Source: Beaufortia kweichowensis
Taxonomy: Eukaryota; Chordata; Actinopteri; Cypriniformes; Gastromyzontidae
Reading direction: 5' to 3'
Length of the DNA stretch: 64,000 nt
Assembly: GCA_019155185.1 (NCBI GenBank)
Contig: CM032811.1
Span: 12,234,075-12,298,074 of the forward strand
The notes below the pieces were generated by a model, which saw nothing but the letters and a program-made list of their open reading frames with translations, was not told the DNA's origin and searched no databases. Made by a program: the position numbers and the translations under genes. Shown one piece after another: positions 38,461 to 51,084 of the stretch. Each line of letters opens with the position of its first letter. Positions within the stretch are counted from its first letter, which is position 1.

Positions 38461-41400
38461 AAGGCTTTTTTAAACATTACTTCAACTCATCAATAAGCAT
38501 GTAAATAGTACGTTGAAATGACTTATAAAGGCAATTTGATCGTACTTAAAATTTTGAGGCCCCTCCAGGAAAATCACATCTTACCAATATTTTACTTCCT
38601 GGCTAATCTGAAATAACACGAAATAAGACATTTTAAAGAATATACAAGTGAAAATACTATCTTAAAAAACTACTTTTATAATATTTTATGACACAGTTAT
38701 GACATTCTTCAAAGTGTATGTGTACCATGGGAAGAAGTCATAATGGGTTACAACATATGGGAGATAATTGAGAGAATGCTCTTTTTTTTAATGAACTACC
38801 CCTTTAAGTGTTGATACTTGACATGGATGTGCAAGGTGTGACATCTTCCACAGCATCTTTTTAGTGTGTGAAGTAGTGAACATCAGGTGGATATATGTGC
38901 TTTTTCTGTCTTATAGTATGTAGGGTGTGAACATGAGGAGGTGGGTGGAGAGCTGTGTGAGTCCAGCAGGCATGAGGACAGGGCCACAGGTGAGATCTCA
39001 ATAAATTACACTCTGAAGTGGCCATTAATTATAAATGACATCCCAGTCAGACCAACGATTTCATTTGAAATGAGGAGCAGTGTGCATAGCGTGCTGCCTA
39101 GGGCTCCGGTGGGATGGCTTACATGTGTGTGTGTGTGTGAGGTGGGTCAAAAAGCCTTCGCTTGTGTTATAGCTTTTTGATGAGGACCCTCATTACGCTA
39201 AATGCACCTCTATGGCACAGCCTCCCTCCGTCTGGAGAAAAGGTTAAATAGAGAATAATTAAAGAAAAACGCCTCAGGCTGAGAGTGTCAACCTTAAGGC
39301 GAGACTGGTCAGCGGTGGGTGTTTCAAAGACAGCGCAGAAGAACTTAAGTGGTCAGTATCATACAGGTAATATAAACGCTACATCAATCATTAAAAGTAA
39401 GTATATAAATGAAATGAAACTCTGATCCGTGTTCCAAATTTTTCCACGAAAAACCTAACATGCGTTCTTTAAAAGGAAAAAAGGGAAAGAGACATCACGC
39501 ACAAAACCGAAGTTTACAAAACCACAAAAGACACTTGAGAGACATTTCTTGCTGCCGAAGACAGAGATTAGCTTAGAACTGCACGAACGATCAGTGACGG
39601 GAGAAAGTGTACTTTAACAAGTCCACACGACGCTGCCACACTGATTGTCTGCTTTTAATCCTCGACCTCATTATCACCCTCTGGTCTTACTGCAGCAGTA
39701 AATTAATCTATCTGCAAAGTGTCAAATCTTCTCACCTTCCTCCTGGTAATCACCCGAGGTGCAAATAAAACCAGGGTGCCGGTTCACTCAAGAACCTCGT
39801 CCGTTATCAACAAGACCATATCATGTTATAATTAAAAACCAATTGGCCATTGTTGGGTTGCTCATTAAGCCGATCAAATATTTGCATCTTGGCTAAGGTC
39901 ATCGCAATGACAAGTACAATAACAAACAGTGAGAAAAATGTTTCAGATTGGAAAAGTTCAGAGAAAACAACCAGAAAGTCTTAAATTATGACTTACCATG
40001 AATTGCCTTTTAATTATCAGTCTAATGCACATGGACCAGAGATCCATGTTTGATTTCCTAAAACACTCGTAACATGTTAATGAACTATAAATGTCTTCCA
40101 TTGCCTTTAACTGTACGCAAGATACTGTATGCATGGCCTTTGCTCCCGTAATATGATGATAAAATTCAAGAGCAATATATTTGTAAAAGATAAAGGTTCC
40201 TAGATAAATCAAAAAATTTAAAATCTGCAATACCTTCCTAACTATGATCATGCATTATTAAAAGAGAAAAGATACTATATAATAGAAAGATCCTAAACCC
40301 ATTCTCTCATGTGAATTATTTATCAAATTCAAATAACAGATGGTATAATTTTCTTAAAATATCTTAATAATTATTCAACAGAGACTGTGGTGTAAAACAG
40401 TTTCTCTGCACCTCCGGTACACATGCTTTGTGTGATCATAACACTGTCTTCTTTATGCTGTATATCTCACAGAAAACAGAATCAACAGCAACATATTTAC
40501 ATAAACAAATGCATTTATGCATGTTCCTCTCTGACTGTCTTAAGACAAGAAAAATAACAAATGCAATATCTTTAACACAGTTTTCTCTGGAAGACAGCAA
40601 TGATATTGGATGCTAAGTCTACTGTTTCTCAGATTTCTCTCATGCATCTCTCAAACTGTGTCTCAAAATCTGCAATCAGAAGCAAGAGATTTTTAAAATA
40701 CTATATGAAAAAGAATAAAAAGAATATGAACTCAAACATGTATCATTAAATTTTTCTGGGACCAAAAAATCCGAGCTATGCGGTCCATATTAACTGTATA
40801 ACTGTATAAATATTCTCATTCTTATTGTATATCAACAATTGTCTCTTATATCATTTTTAATATTTCCTGGAGACCTTTAGCAGAAACATCTGAGATACTT
40901 AAATGATACTTAAAGTTGATACTTACATGAGTCTCTCGACTTATGACAGAGCGACAACATTTTCCCTTGGGTTCTGACCATTTCTTAATTCTGGAAATTA
41001 TCACATTATCTGCTCGCCAGGTTTGAAATAAAGAATCACATGTAGAAAGTATAATTATCATTTGATTATTAAAAGACTCTCCTGAAGGTCTTGTGTCATC
41101 ACAGTGATGGAAAAATGATGTCAAACTACCCAAGCAAATTCAATTACCCAACCAATTACTCGCCTGTGTTCATACTGACTTATTGGGACATTAAATATTA
41201 ACGGGAGCATGGATATCAAATTTGCTCATCATTAGAAGGTGCACATATTGTGGGCTAATCACAGATGTTTCACATCCATCAGATCCTTCCAGCAAGAATA
41301 AAATGCTCTAGCAATACAGGAGTACTTCTTGTACAACCATTCTGCAGCATCCTTCAAATATCATTTTTTATGATGATAAACTTTACATACTTTTAGCAAT

Positions 41401-42801
41401 ATAAGCATTAAGCATGTCATTTCTCCATCATAAACATTAGTAGTTCTCTCTTGACTACCATATATTTATTTTTTCGGTTCATAAGAACATATTTTAGAAT
41501 TCACAAATACAATCCCACATCCTTCTCTAATTTTAGGAATGACTTCATTGCAGAAGTCTGAGAGACACACCTGAGGGGGAAGAGAGAAAGAGGGAGCGGG
41601 ACATTAACTGTAAACCCAGCAGACTCACAGATTGACTTGACAGCCGAAACAGTGGGAGTTAAGATGCGGTGTTGGTAAAGTGTTTAGTGTTAACAGAGAG
41701 AAAGAGAAAGTGAGCGAGAGAGAGAGAGAATTTAAAACGTTTTTGGATGTTCGTAGAATCGATGAGCAATAGCGGCCTACTGGAAAATGAACACGAGAAG
41801 TTTTAGCTAAATTTCTCAACCATTTTATGAGTTGGATAGTTAGTATGAATCTTAGAAAATGGGTGCATGTGTTCCCTATTCTCAAACCTATCCGTCAGTG
41901 GTACGAAAGCAAATCATACTAAAACATACGAATTAACCACCTCATGAAATAGTTATGAATGACATTGTGTTAGACATTTTCTCCACAAACCAAAATTCCA
42001 CCTTTGTTGTAGATGTACATGCACTTCTGACAAAGGCTCATTAGGATCCATTGACGTAATACAATTGTGTGTCAGATTCTCTCATCATACTCATACATAG
42101 ATGTGCATCTGGGCCTCAAAGTCTTGAATTTCCCAAAACAGCTGTGCGAAGATAAAAAACACCAGATTGAGAATTGTCATGAATAGTTTCATGATGGTTC
42201 CACCATGGCTCATTAGCTATAAACAAAAGCACCACGTCAGAGAGAGACGTGTGTGTTTTAAAACCAGACGAAAGTCAGACAAAACACAAACTTTCTCCCC
42301 CCACACCAAGCTTCAATTATGGGCCTGATCACCCTTCCACGTGACTCGAAACTTCAGCATCATCATGCATATGTATGCGAGTTAACAGATAAGGTGCTTG
42401 CGATTCTTTGCCGAGGCTCTAGCCAAACCACGATCGGTATTGACGAGAGGATGGCGGCTTCTCCATGCAGGCTAATTAAACGAATGCGCTCGCATCTCAC
42501 ATAATCGCAGCGCCAAACGTACACAGGATGCTGGAGGCTCTACTGGCAGCCGTCACGGATACTCTGTGACACCTGGAGGTCGGAGGTTCACACACACGTG
42601 GTTGTGCTGTACACGTGTAGTTTGTTTAATGTAATTGTTGTTGCTATGGTGATGTATAGAGGATGTTGGCCTGGGAGAACTTTGAGGAAAGCTATGCAAA
42701 ACTATACACAGATTTTTTACTCATTATTCACACATAAAACATGACACGCTCTGCTGGTTTAATGTTAATGTATATGAATAAATAAAAAAACAATATGCAC
42801 A

Positions 42802-43158
42802 CCTGTCTGTGAAATCAAGCCATAAAAATGACAAAAAAATATGTAGTGTTTTTATTGCTATAAATTATAGATAAATATGATAGATTTCAAGATAAAGTAT
42901 TCAAATTTAAAATTTATAATACTGAAATTAATTATTTTAAATACTGAAATTTATGATTTTATTAACACCCTATTTTGTTATTTTGCAAAAAAATAAGGCA
43001 AGTTGGTATTCTAAACATTGATTTCTTTGACATGGTCTTACTCTGTCAATAATAAAGATATCAAAGTTATATCTTCACAGAATGTTCTTTACATTATGTA
43101 AAATGATTTTATGTAGAAAATCACAAAATATGACTTTAGTTGGGTTTTCACAGACTGG
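42802..43158. mobile_element. Foldback MITE, copy C
   Basis: Left end CCTGTCTGTGAAATCAAGCC; right end ACTTTAGTTGGGTTTTCACA then GACTGG, its inverted repeat. Internal AAAGATATCAAAGTTATATC is shared with the other copies. It is longer than the copy at 44418-44624. Confidence 0.65.
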
Positions 43159-44417
43159 CTGACATATTGCAAGGATGGAAAGAACACATGAATTTGACTT
43201 AAATGTCTTTTACTATAGCACTGCATTAAGCAATGTGGGAATAAATAAAAAATATAAGAAATAAAACTTTTGGGTTCATAGCTATACATGCAATTACAAA
43301 ATTTAGGTTGAAGAAGATGCACGCCAGAATTAGTGCTTTTGGAAAACACACTGTCCACATAACTCGTCATCAAAATTTCAAAATATTTATAAAAGTAAAG
43401 GTGTGAGTAAACTTGAGCGACTAAAAACTTTCCCAAACTTTTCTTTATTTCTTTCTCTATGAGGGTCTCCCTCTCGTTCCCCTTAGCTCCAATCATGCCC
43501 ACTTCATCTCCAACCCATCCAAATGAAACCACCTCCACACAGAAGACCCCCTGCTAGCTCACTGCTGACATATTTTGATGCAAGCCAACAAAATCAATTC
43601 CTTTACCGTTGACATCTTCTAAAGTCTGTTAGATGAAGACCAAAGGGGGTCCCGGGGTCCCACAAGGCTCTGTTTTCCTCACCCCTAAACAAGAAGAAAG
43701 GTGAAATGACAGGTGTATCTAAAAGATTGTATTTCTCTTTTCTTACAAACCGCACAATAAATAAAAACATGAGAACAAAAGCACCGTCTCCCCTCGGCCT
43801 GGCTCTGGTTCGGCTTTCAGAGACGTCAGCGAACACAAGACTCTGAAGTCAAAGTTGAAGCAGTCCGTCACAGGCCATCTGTCATGTGCCACTTTCCACC
43901 CCTCCCCTGTAATTACCACTGCAAAACTCTCATGACCAAATTAATAAGGGGACATATGTAATGTCCTCTCATAGTTCACCATTTAGTCCAATTACGGCTT
44001 GTCCAGGCAGATGACGTGCCTTTACCGGGTGAGTAATGATTTTGACATGAGCGCAGGGTCATTAGGAAACAGACTACATTATCTTAGGCGATCCTGTGTG
44101 ATTAGGGACCGTCTCTTGCTTCTGGCTCTGTCCGAAATGACAGCACCCTCTGTCTAACAGACAGGGATATTTCAACTTTGGGATTTAAATGGTACCTAAT
44201 TACCCAAAATATCACTTGACAGGGCGATCAATCAACAAGACGTGTCTTAATGTGAAGAACAGATTTGACTTGAGAAAGTTTTTGATGATGCAGGCATCCC
44301 TAATACCAATTTTTTGTTCCAGGGCCCATGAATTTTTAAGTCTGTCCTGTTTTGTGAGAAAAAATTCATTGTGCAAGTTTCCCTTTTCATAAGTTGCTGA
44401 GGTTTTCTTTCAAAAAT

Positions 44418-44624
44418 GTGATCCTGTCTGTGAAAACCAGGCTAAAGTCTCAAAACTATGAGATAATCTATAACTATCACTATGAATTCAATCTTTGACA
44501 TCCCATTACAATATTAAAGATATCAAGGTTATATTTTCACAGAATGGTCTTTATGTAGGATGATGTTTTGTAGAAAACAGTAAATAAAAAAACACTTTAG
44601 CTGGGTTTTCACAGGCAGGATCAC
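44418..44624. mobile_element. Foldback MITE, copy D (best preserved termini)
   Basis: The terminal inverted repeats GTGATCCTGTCTGTGAAAAC (44418 on) and, reverse-complemented, GTGATCCTGCCTGTGAAAAC (to 44624) differ by one base over 20. About 207 bp, no coding capacity. Confidence 0.78.
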
Positions 44625-45930
44625 AAACTGTAAACCAAAGACCTAACTTTACCTAATTTATTTTATATTCTCATACCTTTTAATGTTTACAGCAACTTTA
44701 CCAGAGGATAAAAATGTAATTCTATTAAATTCATATATTCTGTGTCTTTCTATAGAAAAACAAATAATTTCACTGCATTTCAACTTCTCTACTGTTTTGT
44801 AATACGATTTAAACGTCTAAAATGACATCTATCTGTAAAAATGTTTCATACACCATCCTCTCTGGCAACAGCTGCATTTGGTGGCTGTTGTTCCTTTAGA
44901 ACAAGAGTTCTTACACATAATTACGAAAGACACTGTTTTCCATTTGCATAATCTGCAAAGTAATTATGAGCATGACTTGCTCTGTAATCTCCATTGGTTT
45001 TCAGTTGTTTTCAAAACGAATTTGTGTTTTGATGTAAAATGTGATAAGAAAAATAACACATGATTCCAGCGAGATTCGCACTTCTCCTTAATCCAAACAA
45101 ACAACTACATTTGTCAACACTGAAAATTATATTTCATTAACACAGTAGATGATATTCAACTTTTCAGCCTGGTGAGATACATACCGTGACATACTCGAAC
45201 ATCAGTGTATCATCAGAAGATCTCATATACTTTACAGACTTGTTTTATGTAAAGGTGAGCAAGGATTTTTATTGTAATAAATCAAAACCTATACACATCA
45301 ATTCCCTTATTTACAACATGACATTGACTAACATTTGTCCAATCCTGTCTCCCTCATTACAATTTCATTTTTTTAATCGAAGATGTGTACAAATCTAAAG
45401 TAAAACAGAGCCGTCAAACCTGTAAATGTCAATTACCATATTTCCCTTGACATTTCTGGATAATGGCTGACATGCGGTCGCTGTAATAAGCATCATTAGC
45501 TTTCAGACGGGCCGAGATGCATCAACACACGGCGCACACGATCGTCGTTCAGTAAGACGAGAGCTCTGTATCGTCTGTGGCATATTTCATTGTCAATTGG
45601 CTAGCTTTGCAGAGATGAAGGACGTCTTTTTTAATGTAATAAATGCTGGTGGCATTTCAAAAAGCACTCAGCCCTCTTGATTAGCTCATTTAGTCTCATT
45701 ACTTTGAGGACTTATATGCTTTTTCATTCATAAACTCCGCTCACAGTCATCACGCACTGAATCATGGTTAATGGACTAGACTAGAACACTGGCCAGACTG
45801 ACATGCCATTGTTTATAGATTTGGACTCATATACACTGTCTGTTTTGCATGCACTTTATCATATGCATTGTCTGTGCATTGTTTTGAATGTTGGATCAAT
45901 AACAAAATGTTAGATGTTTTCTCATTTCTA

Positions 45931-45965
45931 AAATCGCTTTGGATAAAAGCATCTACTAAATATAA
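45931..45965 (+). mobile_element. SINE/LINE tail fragment
   Basis: TCGCTTTGGATAAAAGCATC followed by TACTAAAT matches the same fish SINE tail. Confidence 0.5.
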
Positions 45966-46332
45966 AATATACACAGGCACCAAAAAGCATCAAATTTTTT
46001 CAATGTTACTGTTCTGTATTACAAAATATTACACCAATTTATGTAAAAGAATGAAAGAATAAATGTTTACATTTTAAGCTCATCACTTCGGAATAACAAT
46101 TTGTTAGGTTTTAAAAGAAAGCAAATCCTATCCAAATCAAGACAAAAATGCATTGAATTATAATCTTGTTTTAGCTGTTCTGTATCCCAAATCTTTAAAA
46201 TATAAAGTTAAAAAACAACTAAAGTCCAAAATATCAGAGCACATGTGTCTATTTTTGCTACAAATAGTCCCATATCAGAACACTGTGGATCTGTAATAAT
46301 TATCATATGTAGATGTAAATGTTGAGACTCAC

Positions 46333-46485
46333 CAAATAAAAATCTCCTTCGTCTGGTGCAATGATCGGTCTAACGTGACTTTAATCTTCTTTTTAATGTC
46401 TTTATAATCTTCAGAATCCTTTATTGCCTGAAATCCGTGGGTCACATGACGTGTTTCAGTGTTTTGCTCCAACAGGCTGCAGTTA
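46333..46485 (-). pseudogene. Possible dgkb relic exon following the glycine loop
   Basis: 153 nt of open frame with an ATTAG acceptor and a strong GTGAGT donor, directly 3' of the glycine-loop exon. Only a short piece, YKDIKKKIKVTLDRS, resembles DGKB LKDIENSTEIMLDRW. The phase does not join to the previous exon (phase 1 into a frame needing phase 2), consistent with decay or with a wrong assignment. Confidence 0.35.
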
Positions 46486-46574
46486 CTAATGCAAAAAAAC
46501 ACGTAAAATAATAATGGAATAATACTACATATATTAGTGGTTTCATATTTTATTATTCGAATCACTTAAATTAC

Positions 46575-46664
46575 CTGCACCCCAGAGCAGACACCTGGCG
46601 AGGTCATTTCCTGTGCTGAGAGGAAGTACACACACAGGAGGATTCTGTTCAAAGCTGGATTCAT
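46575..46664 (-). pseudogene. dgkb: dgkb relic exon: kinase glycine-loop segment
   Basis: 90 nt between a CCTAG acceptor and a GTAATT donor. It reads ESSFEQNPPVCVLPLSTGND then [10 protein letters not shown], against DGKB [20 protein letters not shown] and RWGGG. The first Gly of the conserved GTGND motif is Ser and the RWGGG motif is degraded to LWGAG, which would probably impair ATP binding even if translated. Confidence 0.92.
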
Positions 46665-47684
46665 CTAGGAAGAAAAACAGCACTTCAGAGAATGAAAGAC
46701 AAGGATCTAACAAAACATGAGAGTCTGTCCCATGTTTCCAAGCAAAGTTACTTTGTAAGGGCACAGAAATACTGTTGCCTCTACACCGGGAAAGAAAATC
46801 TCAAGAGCAATTTATAAAGATTCGATTAAATGTTCACTGTATGTAGGTTGAATTCATGTAAATGAGGCCACTTCAATATAATCTATGTGTAATGTATGTG
46901 TCAAATGAAATAAATAAACAATGACGAATCCTCAAAGGTAACCCAGTTTCTTAAACCCATTCTTCTGAAAGTATCAGAAGAAAAACCCTGTTCTCTGCCT
47001 TATCACTGGCCTTATCATTCACAGCATTTTCCGGCCTATTACTCCACCTTTGTTTTGATTGGTAAAAAATGGAAGCAATTTTTCACATAAATAAAGGACT
47101 AAATGAAGCCACAGTCATCCAAAAACATCACCTGTAGAGACTGTTCTTCAGATGATATAAGTAATATGCCATTTCTTGAGAAAAGATAATCATCCTATTT
47201 GCTGCCTTGAGGAACGAATGTAATAGCTTTACTTCTGTAGAAAATAAATATTTAACTATTTCACCAAATACAACAAAATCACTTTGTTATAAAAGAGCCT
47301 TTGAAACAACAAAACATGATGCAAAAAAGACACAAGAATGTTTTTTTGCACTCAAGATGTCTTTGTTTACACACTTTGAGTTTGGGTTTTATTAAATCTA
47401 TAATAAACACTTCCTGGATTTAATTCACAACAATGTACAGTATTAAGCCTGCTGCACAAATCCGGCTGTTAATTGCCTTAAGAAATAAATAAACAGCCAA
47501 AATAAATAAACGCATGAAGTGGGTACTTTACTACAGAAAATGTAATTTACTCAGTTCACGAGGTTGTGTTTGTTTTACTAAATGACCAGTGACTAATTAT
47601 TTTCAGAGTTTTCAGTGTTTCTATTTTGACATCAGAACACAGCTATGATGTCTAAAATCCATGTCTAAAACTGCTCCGTCTCCA

Positions 47685-47726
47685 TCACGAGCCAGACCGT
47701 GAAGAGTAAACGTATGGAGATGTCAC
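47685..47726 (-). pseudogene. Possible dgkb kinase-entry exon remnant
   Basis: After a CATTTCAG acceptor the frame reads VTSPYVYSSRSGS then TGA, weakly resembling DGKB [20 protein letters not shown] with deletions. The placement in order fits. The similarity is short and could be chance. Confidence 0.28.
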
Positions 47727-49134
47727 CTGAAATGAAAAGTGATATAAATTATTTAAAAAAATGTAATTAAAGCTTTATTTAAAAGAATTTAACAAGAATT
47801 CACTAATTATGTACTGGATATGTATTTCATGTATTTATCTCTCTTTCCAAAAGCTAATTCTGTTCAGATGTTAATCAGATCTACCAAGACAATATTCAAT
47901 GTCTTCCGTTCCTTCACAATAATAAAGCTGTAACTGAATGAAGGGATCTTTAATAGTACAACAGTGCAAAATAAGATGCTTGATTACTTACTGGGATGTG
48001 CAGGCATGGTAAATCATATTAGACTGCAAAAACAGACCAATCACATAAAACACAACTATGTGGATGTTTGAGCATGAATAAACAAACACCTAATTTGCTG
48101 TAATTGTGTTAGCCTGACATGTACTGTAACTGACAGGACAGACCTATAGTCAGTTGAAAATCACCACATTGATAAAGCAAAGTCACATAATGCTAAAAAA
48201 CAACAATGCAGAACTAACCCAGAAAAAGTATGTATTTGCCCATCCTTAAGATAATCTTTGATAATGTATCTTTTATGGTTTTCATGTCCTTTTAATGTAA
48301 ATATCTTGTAATACAAACAAAAAGTTGACCAGGGCTTGCTGTCACACAGGGAAAGGCTGTATCTCATTCACTATAAGGTAATGGCTATTGGGGCATGTTG
48401 TCACAGAACACAATAACTTCAATAACTGTATTAATTTCCTTGGCAGAAACTGACATGGTTCATTTTTGGAGCTAAAATTGAATGTGTTCCTCTACAGAAA
48501 AAAACTTTCCAAAAAATAAACCCACCCTAAAAAATATTTCTTGGAGAAGAAAGTGTGACAACTTGCCCCAGTCCCTACTATAAGCTACAGCACAATATTG
48601 AAAGCTTTCTTCATTGCTCTTTAAAATTTCATTTTGGAAATATCCAAGCATTGAATATTGTCACAACTCTGCATTTAACTGAAATGTGACCGTGTATCTG
48701 GCATACTAATAACATATTCAGTGGCTGATCGCAGGGCGTTTGATTGACACCAGCGCTGGTATGCGTGATCACACGAGGCCCTGAGAGTAACAGCGCTCTA
48801 ACAGTAACATGTATCTATTATTACCAGCTGACTGTGAGCACTGGATACATTAACAGACTGCCTTTGTTCTCTGCAGTGTTTGTGATAGTGAAACTAACCC
48901 TTTAATAATGTTTGCTCTCGCAGCTCACACACTCAGAGAGACTCTCTTGCATGAATTAGTGCACATTAATATCAAGCAGAGACTGACTAAACAATATATT
49001 GTTAGCTTCGGGTTTGAAAACTTTGTGTTATCAGCACAGACTAAACGCAGCACAACGGTACTCTCAAAACTAAACAGCAGGATATACAACGGGTAAAATG
49101 CAAAAAAATTAAGATCTCTGTGTCTATTACTTAC

Positions 49135-49204
49135 CTGGGCATGGAGATGGCAGGCGGTGCAATGGGTGAAGGTTTGTGGTTGGACAATCTTTCATGGATG
49201 TAAT
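49135..49204 (-). pseudogene. Possible dgkb linker exon
   Basis: 70 nt with excellent splice signals (TTCTTCAG acceptor, GTAAGT donor) located between C1B and kinase relic exons. Two frames are open, one rich in Pro and His, but neither aligns with the poorly conserved linker of DGKB that I recall. It could be the linker exon or a chance or non-coding exon. Confidence 0.3.
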
Positions 49205-49925
49205 CTGAAGAATAAAGTGATAAAAAGGCATTATTTAGAATTGTTTTATACCTTTCATCCAAAAAGTGGATTTAGTAAGGCCACGTTGGACCCTGAGAAT
49301 CAAACCCATGAGCTTGATGCTGCTATTGAATAATTCAATGTGGCCTTACGACACAGAACCTGAAAACTCACTTATAACAGGCTTAAACCATGAGTCACTT
49401 TTTGCACGGATGCCGCAGGATTATTGTGAGAATTTGGAGCGGACAATGCACACATGGACTAATCCAGAATGGTCTTCCGGTGGACAGTGACACAGATGAA
49501 GCGCTTAAACCAGAACCCATCGAAACAATCCCAGCAGGCCCAGGTGAATTAATGAGCCACCCGTCCGGCGAGGAGTGATCCATTACTTCCTCTAATTATA
49601 AATAATAATCCTGATTATTACACTGGTTAGCCGCCGCCAGTCGTGATGGATGACCCAGGACATGATCCGTCTTTTGCGTTCTGTCATTACTACGCTGAGA
49701 CAGCGTACAGTCAAGGCAGGTCACTGCAGACTGTTGCCTCGACCAAGTTATGATTTATGAATGCTAACTAGCTTCATACAATGAGGGATTTTCACATACA
49801 AATGTGATTCGTACTTAAACTTTACTCTGAACTGTTTATGATTTTGACTGGTCAAGGTTTTTCTGTAGTTAAACGTAACTTCATGCAACCACAAATTATA
49901 TATAGAGCAAAAAATGAAATATTCC

Positions 49926-50024
49926 CAGCGCAACAGGATATATTGTGTTTGGAGGAAGTATGTGATTTCTCAGTGAGCCGCAGTCATATTCGGCTTTGAC
50001 GTGTGAAGTGCACTCGTTGTGTAG
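49926..50024 (-). pseudogene. dgkb: dgkb relic exon: end of C1B and linker
   Basis: After an ATGCAG acceptor the frame reads LHNECTSHVKAEYDCGSLRN then HILPPNTIYPVAL, against DGKB [20 protein letters not shown] then HILPPTTICPVVL. The last zinc-ligand Cys of C1B is Tyr. No GT donor is present where the family exon would end (CTGGGAATA), suggesting donor loss. Confidence 0.92.
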
Positions 50025-50299
50025 CTGCATGAAGTTCAGGATGAAGGAAACAATCAAAACTTTATACCAGAACAGATAATTAATCAACATCATTTACATA
50101 CAGACTGATGATCTGTCTGTACATATAATACCGGAAACATCACAGGAACCATTGCCATACATACCTGTTTACTTACAGAATTAATTAACGTAAAAATGGA
50201 AAAATAACATAATTGCGAATAGCACAGCAACTACGGCAAACCATTAACTATTAAGTAAATGATGACATTAGTAATGTATTATTATATTTTGTTACTCAC

Positions 50300-50406
50300 A
50301 GTCATTTTGGTGAAGATCTATAGGATCCTGGGAACATTTGATCGCTTTGTGATACTGTATCACATTTGAATGGACAGTTTTTCTTAACCCAGAAATGATG
50401 CATAAT
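50300..50406 (-). pseudogene. dgkb: dgkb relic exon: first part of C1B, frameshifted
   Basis: It begins IMHHFWVKKNCPFKCD, matching DGKB VMHHYWVEGNCPTKCD. The same frame then loses similarity and stops (TGA near 50305). The +1 frame continues the homology as QYHKAIKCSQDPIDLHQNDC, against [20 protein letters not shown]. A one-base indel between the two halves is therefore the simplest reading. TATAG acceptor; the donor position is uncertain. Confidence 0.87.
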
Positions 50407-50671
50407 CTATAAAAAAAAAGCTTTAATTAAAATGTTAAAAGCATAAAGATATGCACATATCTAAAAAAAGAAATTAGCCAAAGCTTTGGATAAAACACAT
50501 GATTGGTATATGTGAGCTTCTCTTTAAACCAGGTTAGTCATGTAATTAGAAATGCTTACAGAGAGAATTTCTTTGTAATTTCATTAGCTTAAAAGAAGCT
50601 CTTGGTCTTAAGACCCATGAAGCACGGGTGATCCAAGCGTGCTGGTTTTTAAACACTACAATTTGACGCAC

Positions 50672-50752
50672 CTCCTTGTTTTTCTCTGATTTTTCATATG
50701 CTTTGATCAAAGATGGGAGTGCTCGATCCATACAACGCTCATGGACAACAAA
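50672..50752 (-). pseudogene. dgkb: dgkb relic exon: end of C1A domain
   Basis: 81 nt (27 codons), phase 0, TTGTAG acceptor and GTGCGT donor. It reads VVHERCMDRALPSLIKAYEK, clearly homologous to DGKB [20 protein letters not shown]. The last zinc-ligand cysteine of the C-x7-C pair is now leucine. Confidence 0.88.
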
Positions 50753-50964
50753 CTACAAAAGACATAGACAGACATCTTGCAATTGTAATTCAACAAACTA
50801 AATACATTTATTTTTATTTTTGTCTTCACAACACATAAAAAGAAGTTTGTAATAGTAGTGAAACTGTAATATACAAACTGTAAATTAAAATATGAATACA
50901 GTGACTTTATATTTTGACAGTGATATTTTCATTCTCATAAGGCAAAACCCAAGACACAACCGAC

Positions 50965-51084
50965 CTGCAGCAGTTTATGAAACATGTGCATGGCGAGATC
51001 AGTCCAGTCAGCATATCGAGTACAGTACACAGGTTTAATAAAAACTCCTTCAGTTTCCACGTGTCGCCCGTCATCATATACATT
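50965..51084 (-). pseudogene. dgkb: dgkb relic exon: start of C1A domain
   Basis: 120 nt, open throughout, between TTGCAG and a weak GTCGG donor. It reads NVYDDGRHVETEGVFIKPVY then C, aligned without gaps to DGKB [20 protein letters not shown] then C. The C-x2-C zinc pair is lost (CTRY), and the remainder no longer resembles a C1 domain although it has no stop codon. Confidence 0.72.

Larger units (their letters stand above)
34041..46332. other. Dgkb relic interval, non-coding
   Basis: About 12 kb without a recognisable exon except a doubtful one near 40.95 kb. Contains repeats at 37.3, 37.5, 38.3, 42.8 and 44.4 kb. The 43.86-44.17 and 45.44-45.75 kb segments are complex, non-repetitive and rich in homeodomain-like ATTA motifs, so they are enhancer candidates. 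Confidence 0.4.

Noticed and set aside
40927..40990. Minus-strand exon-like segment with TTTCCAG acceptor and GTAAGT donor (frame IKKWSEPKGKCCRSVISRETH)
   Set aside because: I tested it as the missing dgkb exon around FHIMREKHPEKF. Only a short ISRETH/IMREKH similarity was found and the exon boundary does not match, so it may be chance.
43089..43538. 149-codon minus-strand ORF
   Set aside because: Partly overlaps a MITE copy, has low-complexity composition and no family resemblance. It is within the range of chance for AT-rich DNA with a few lost stops.
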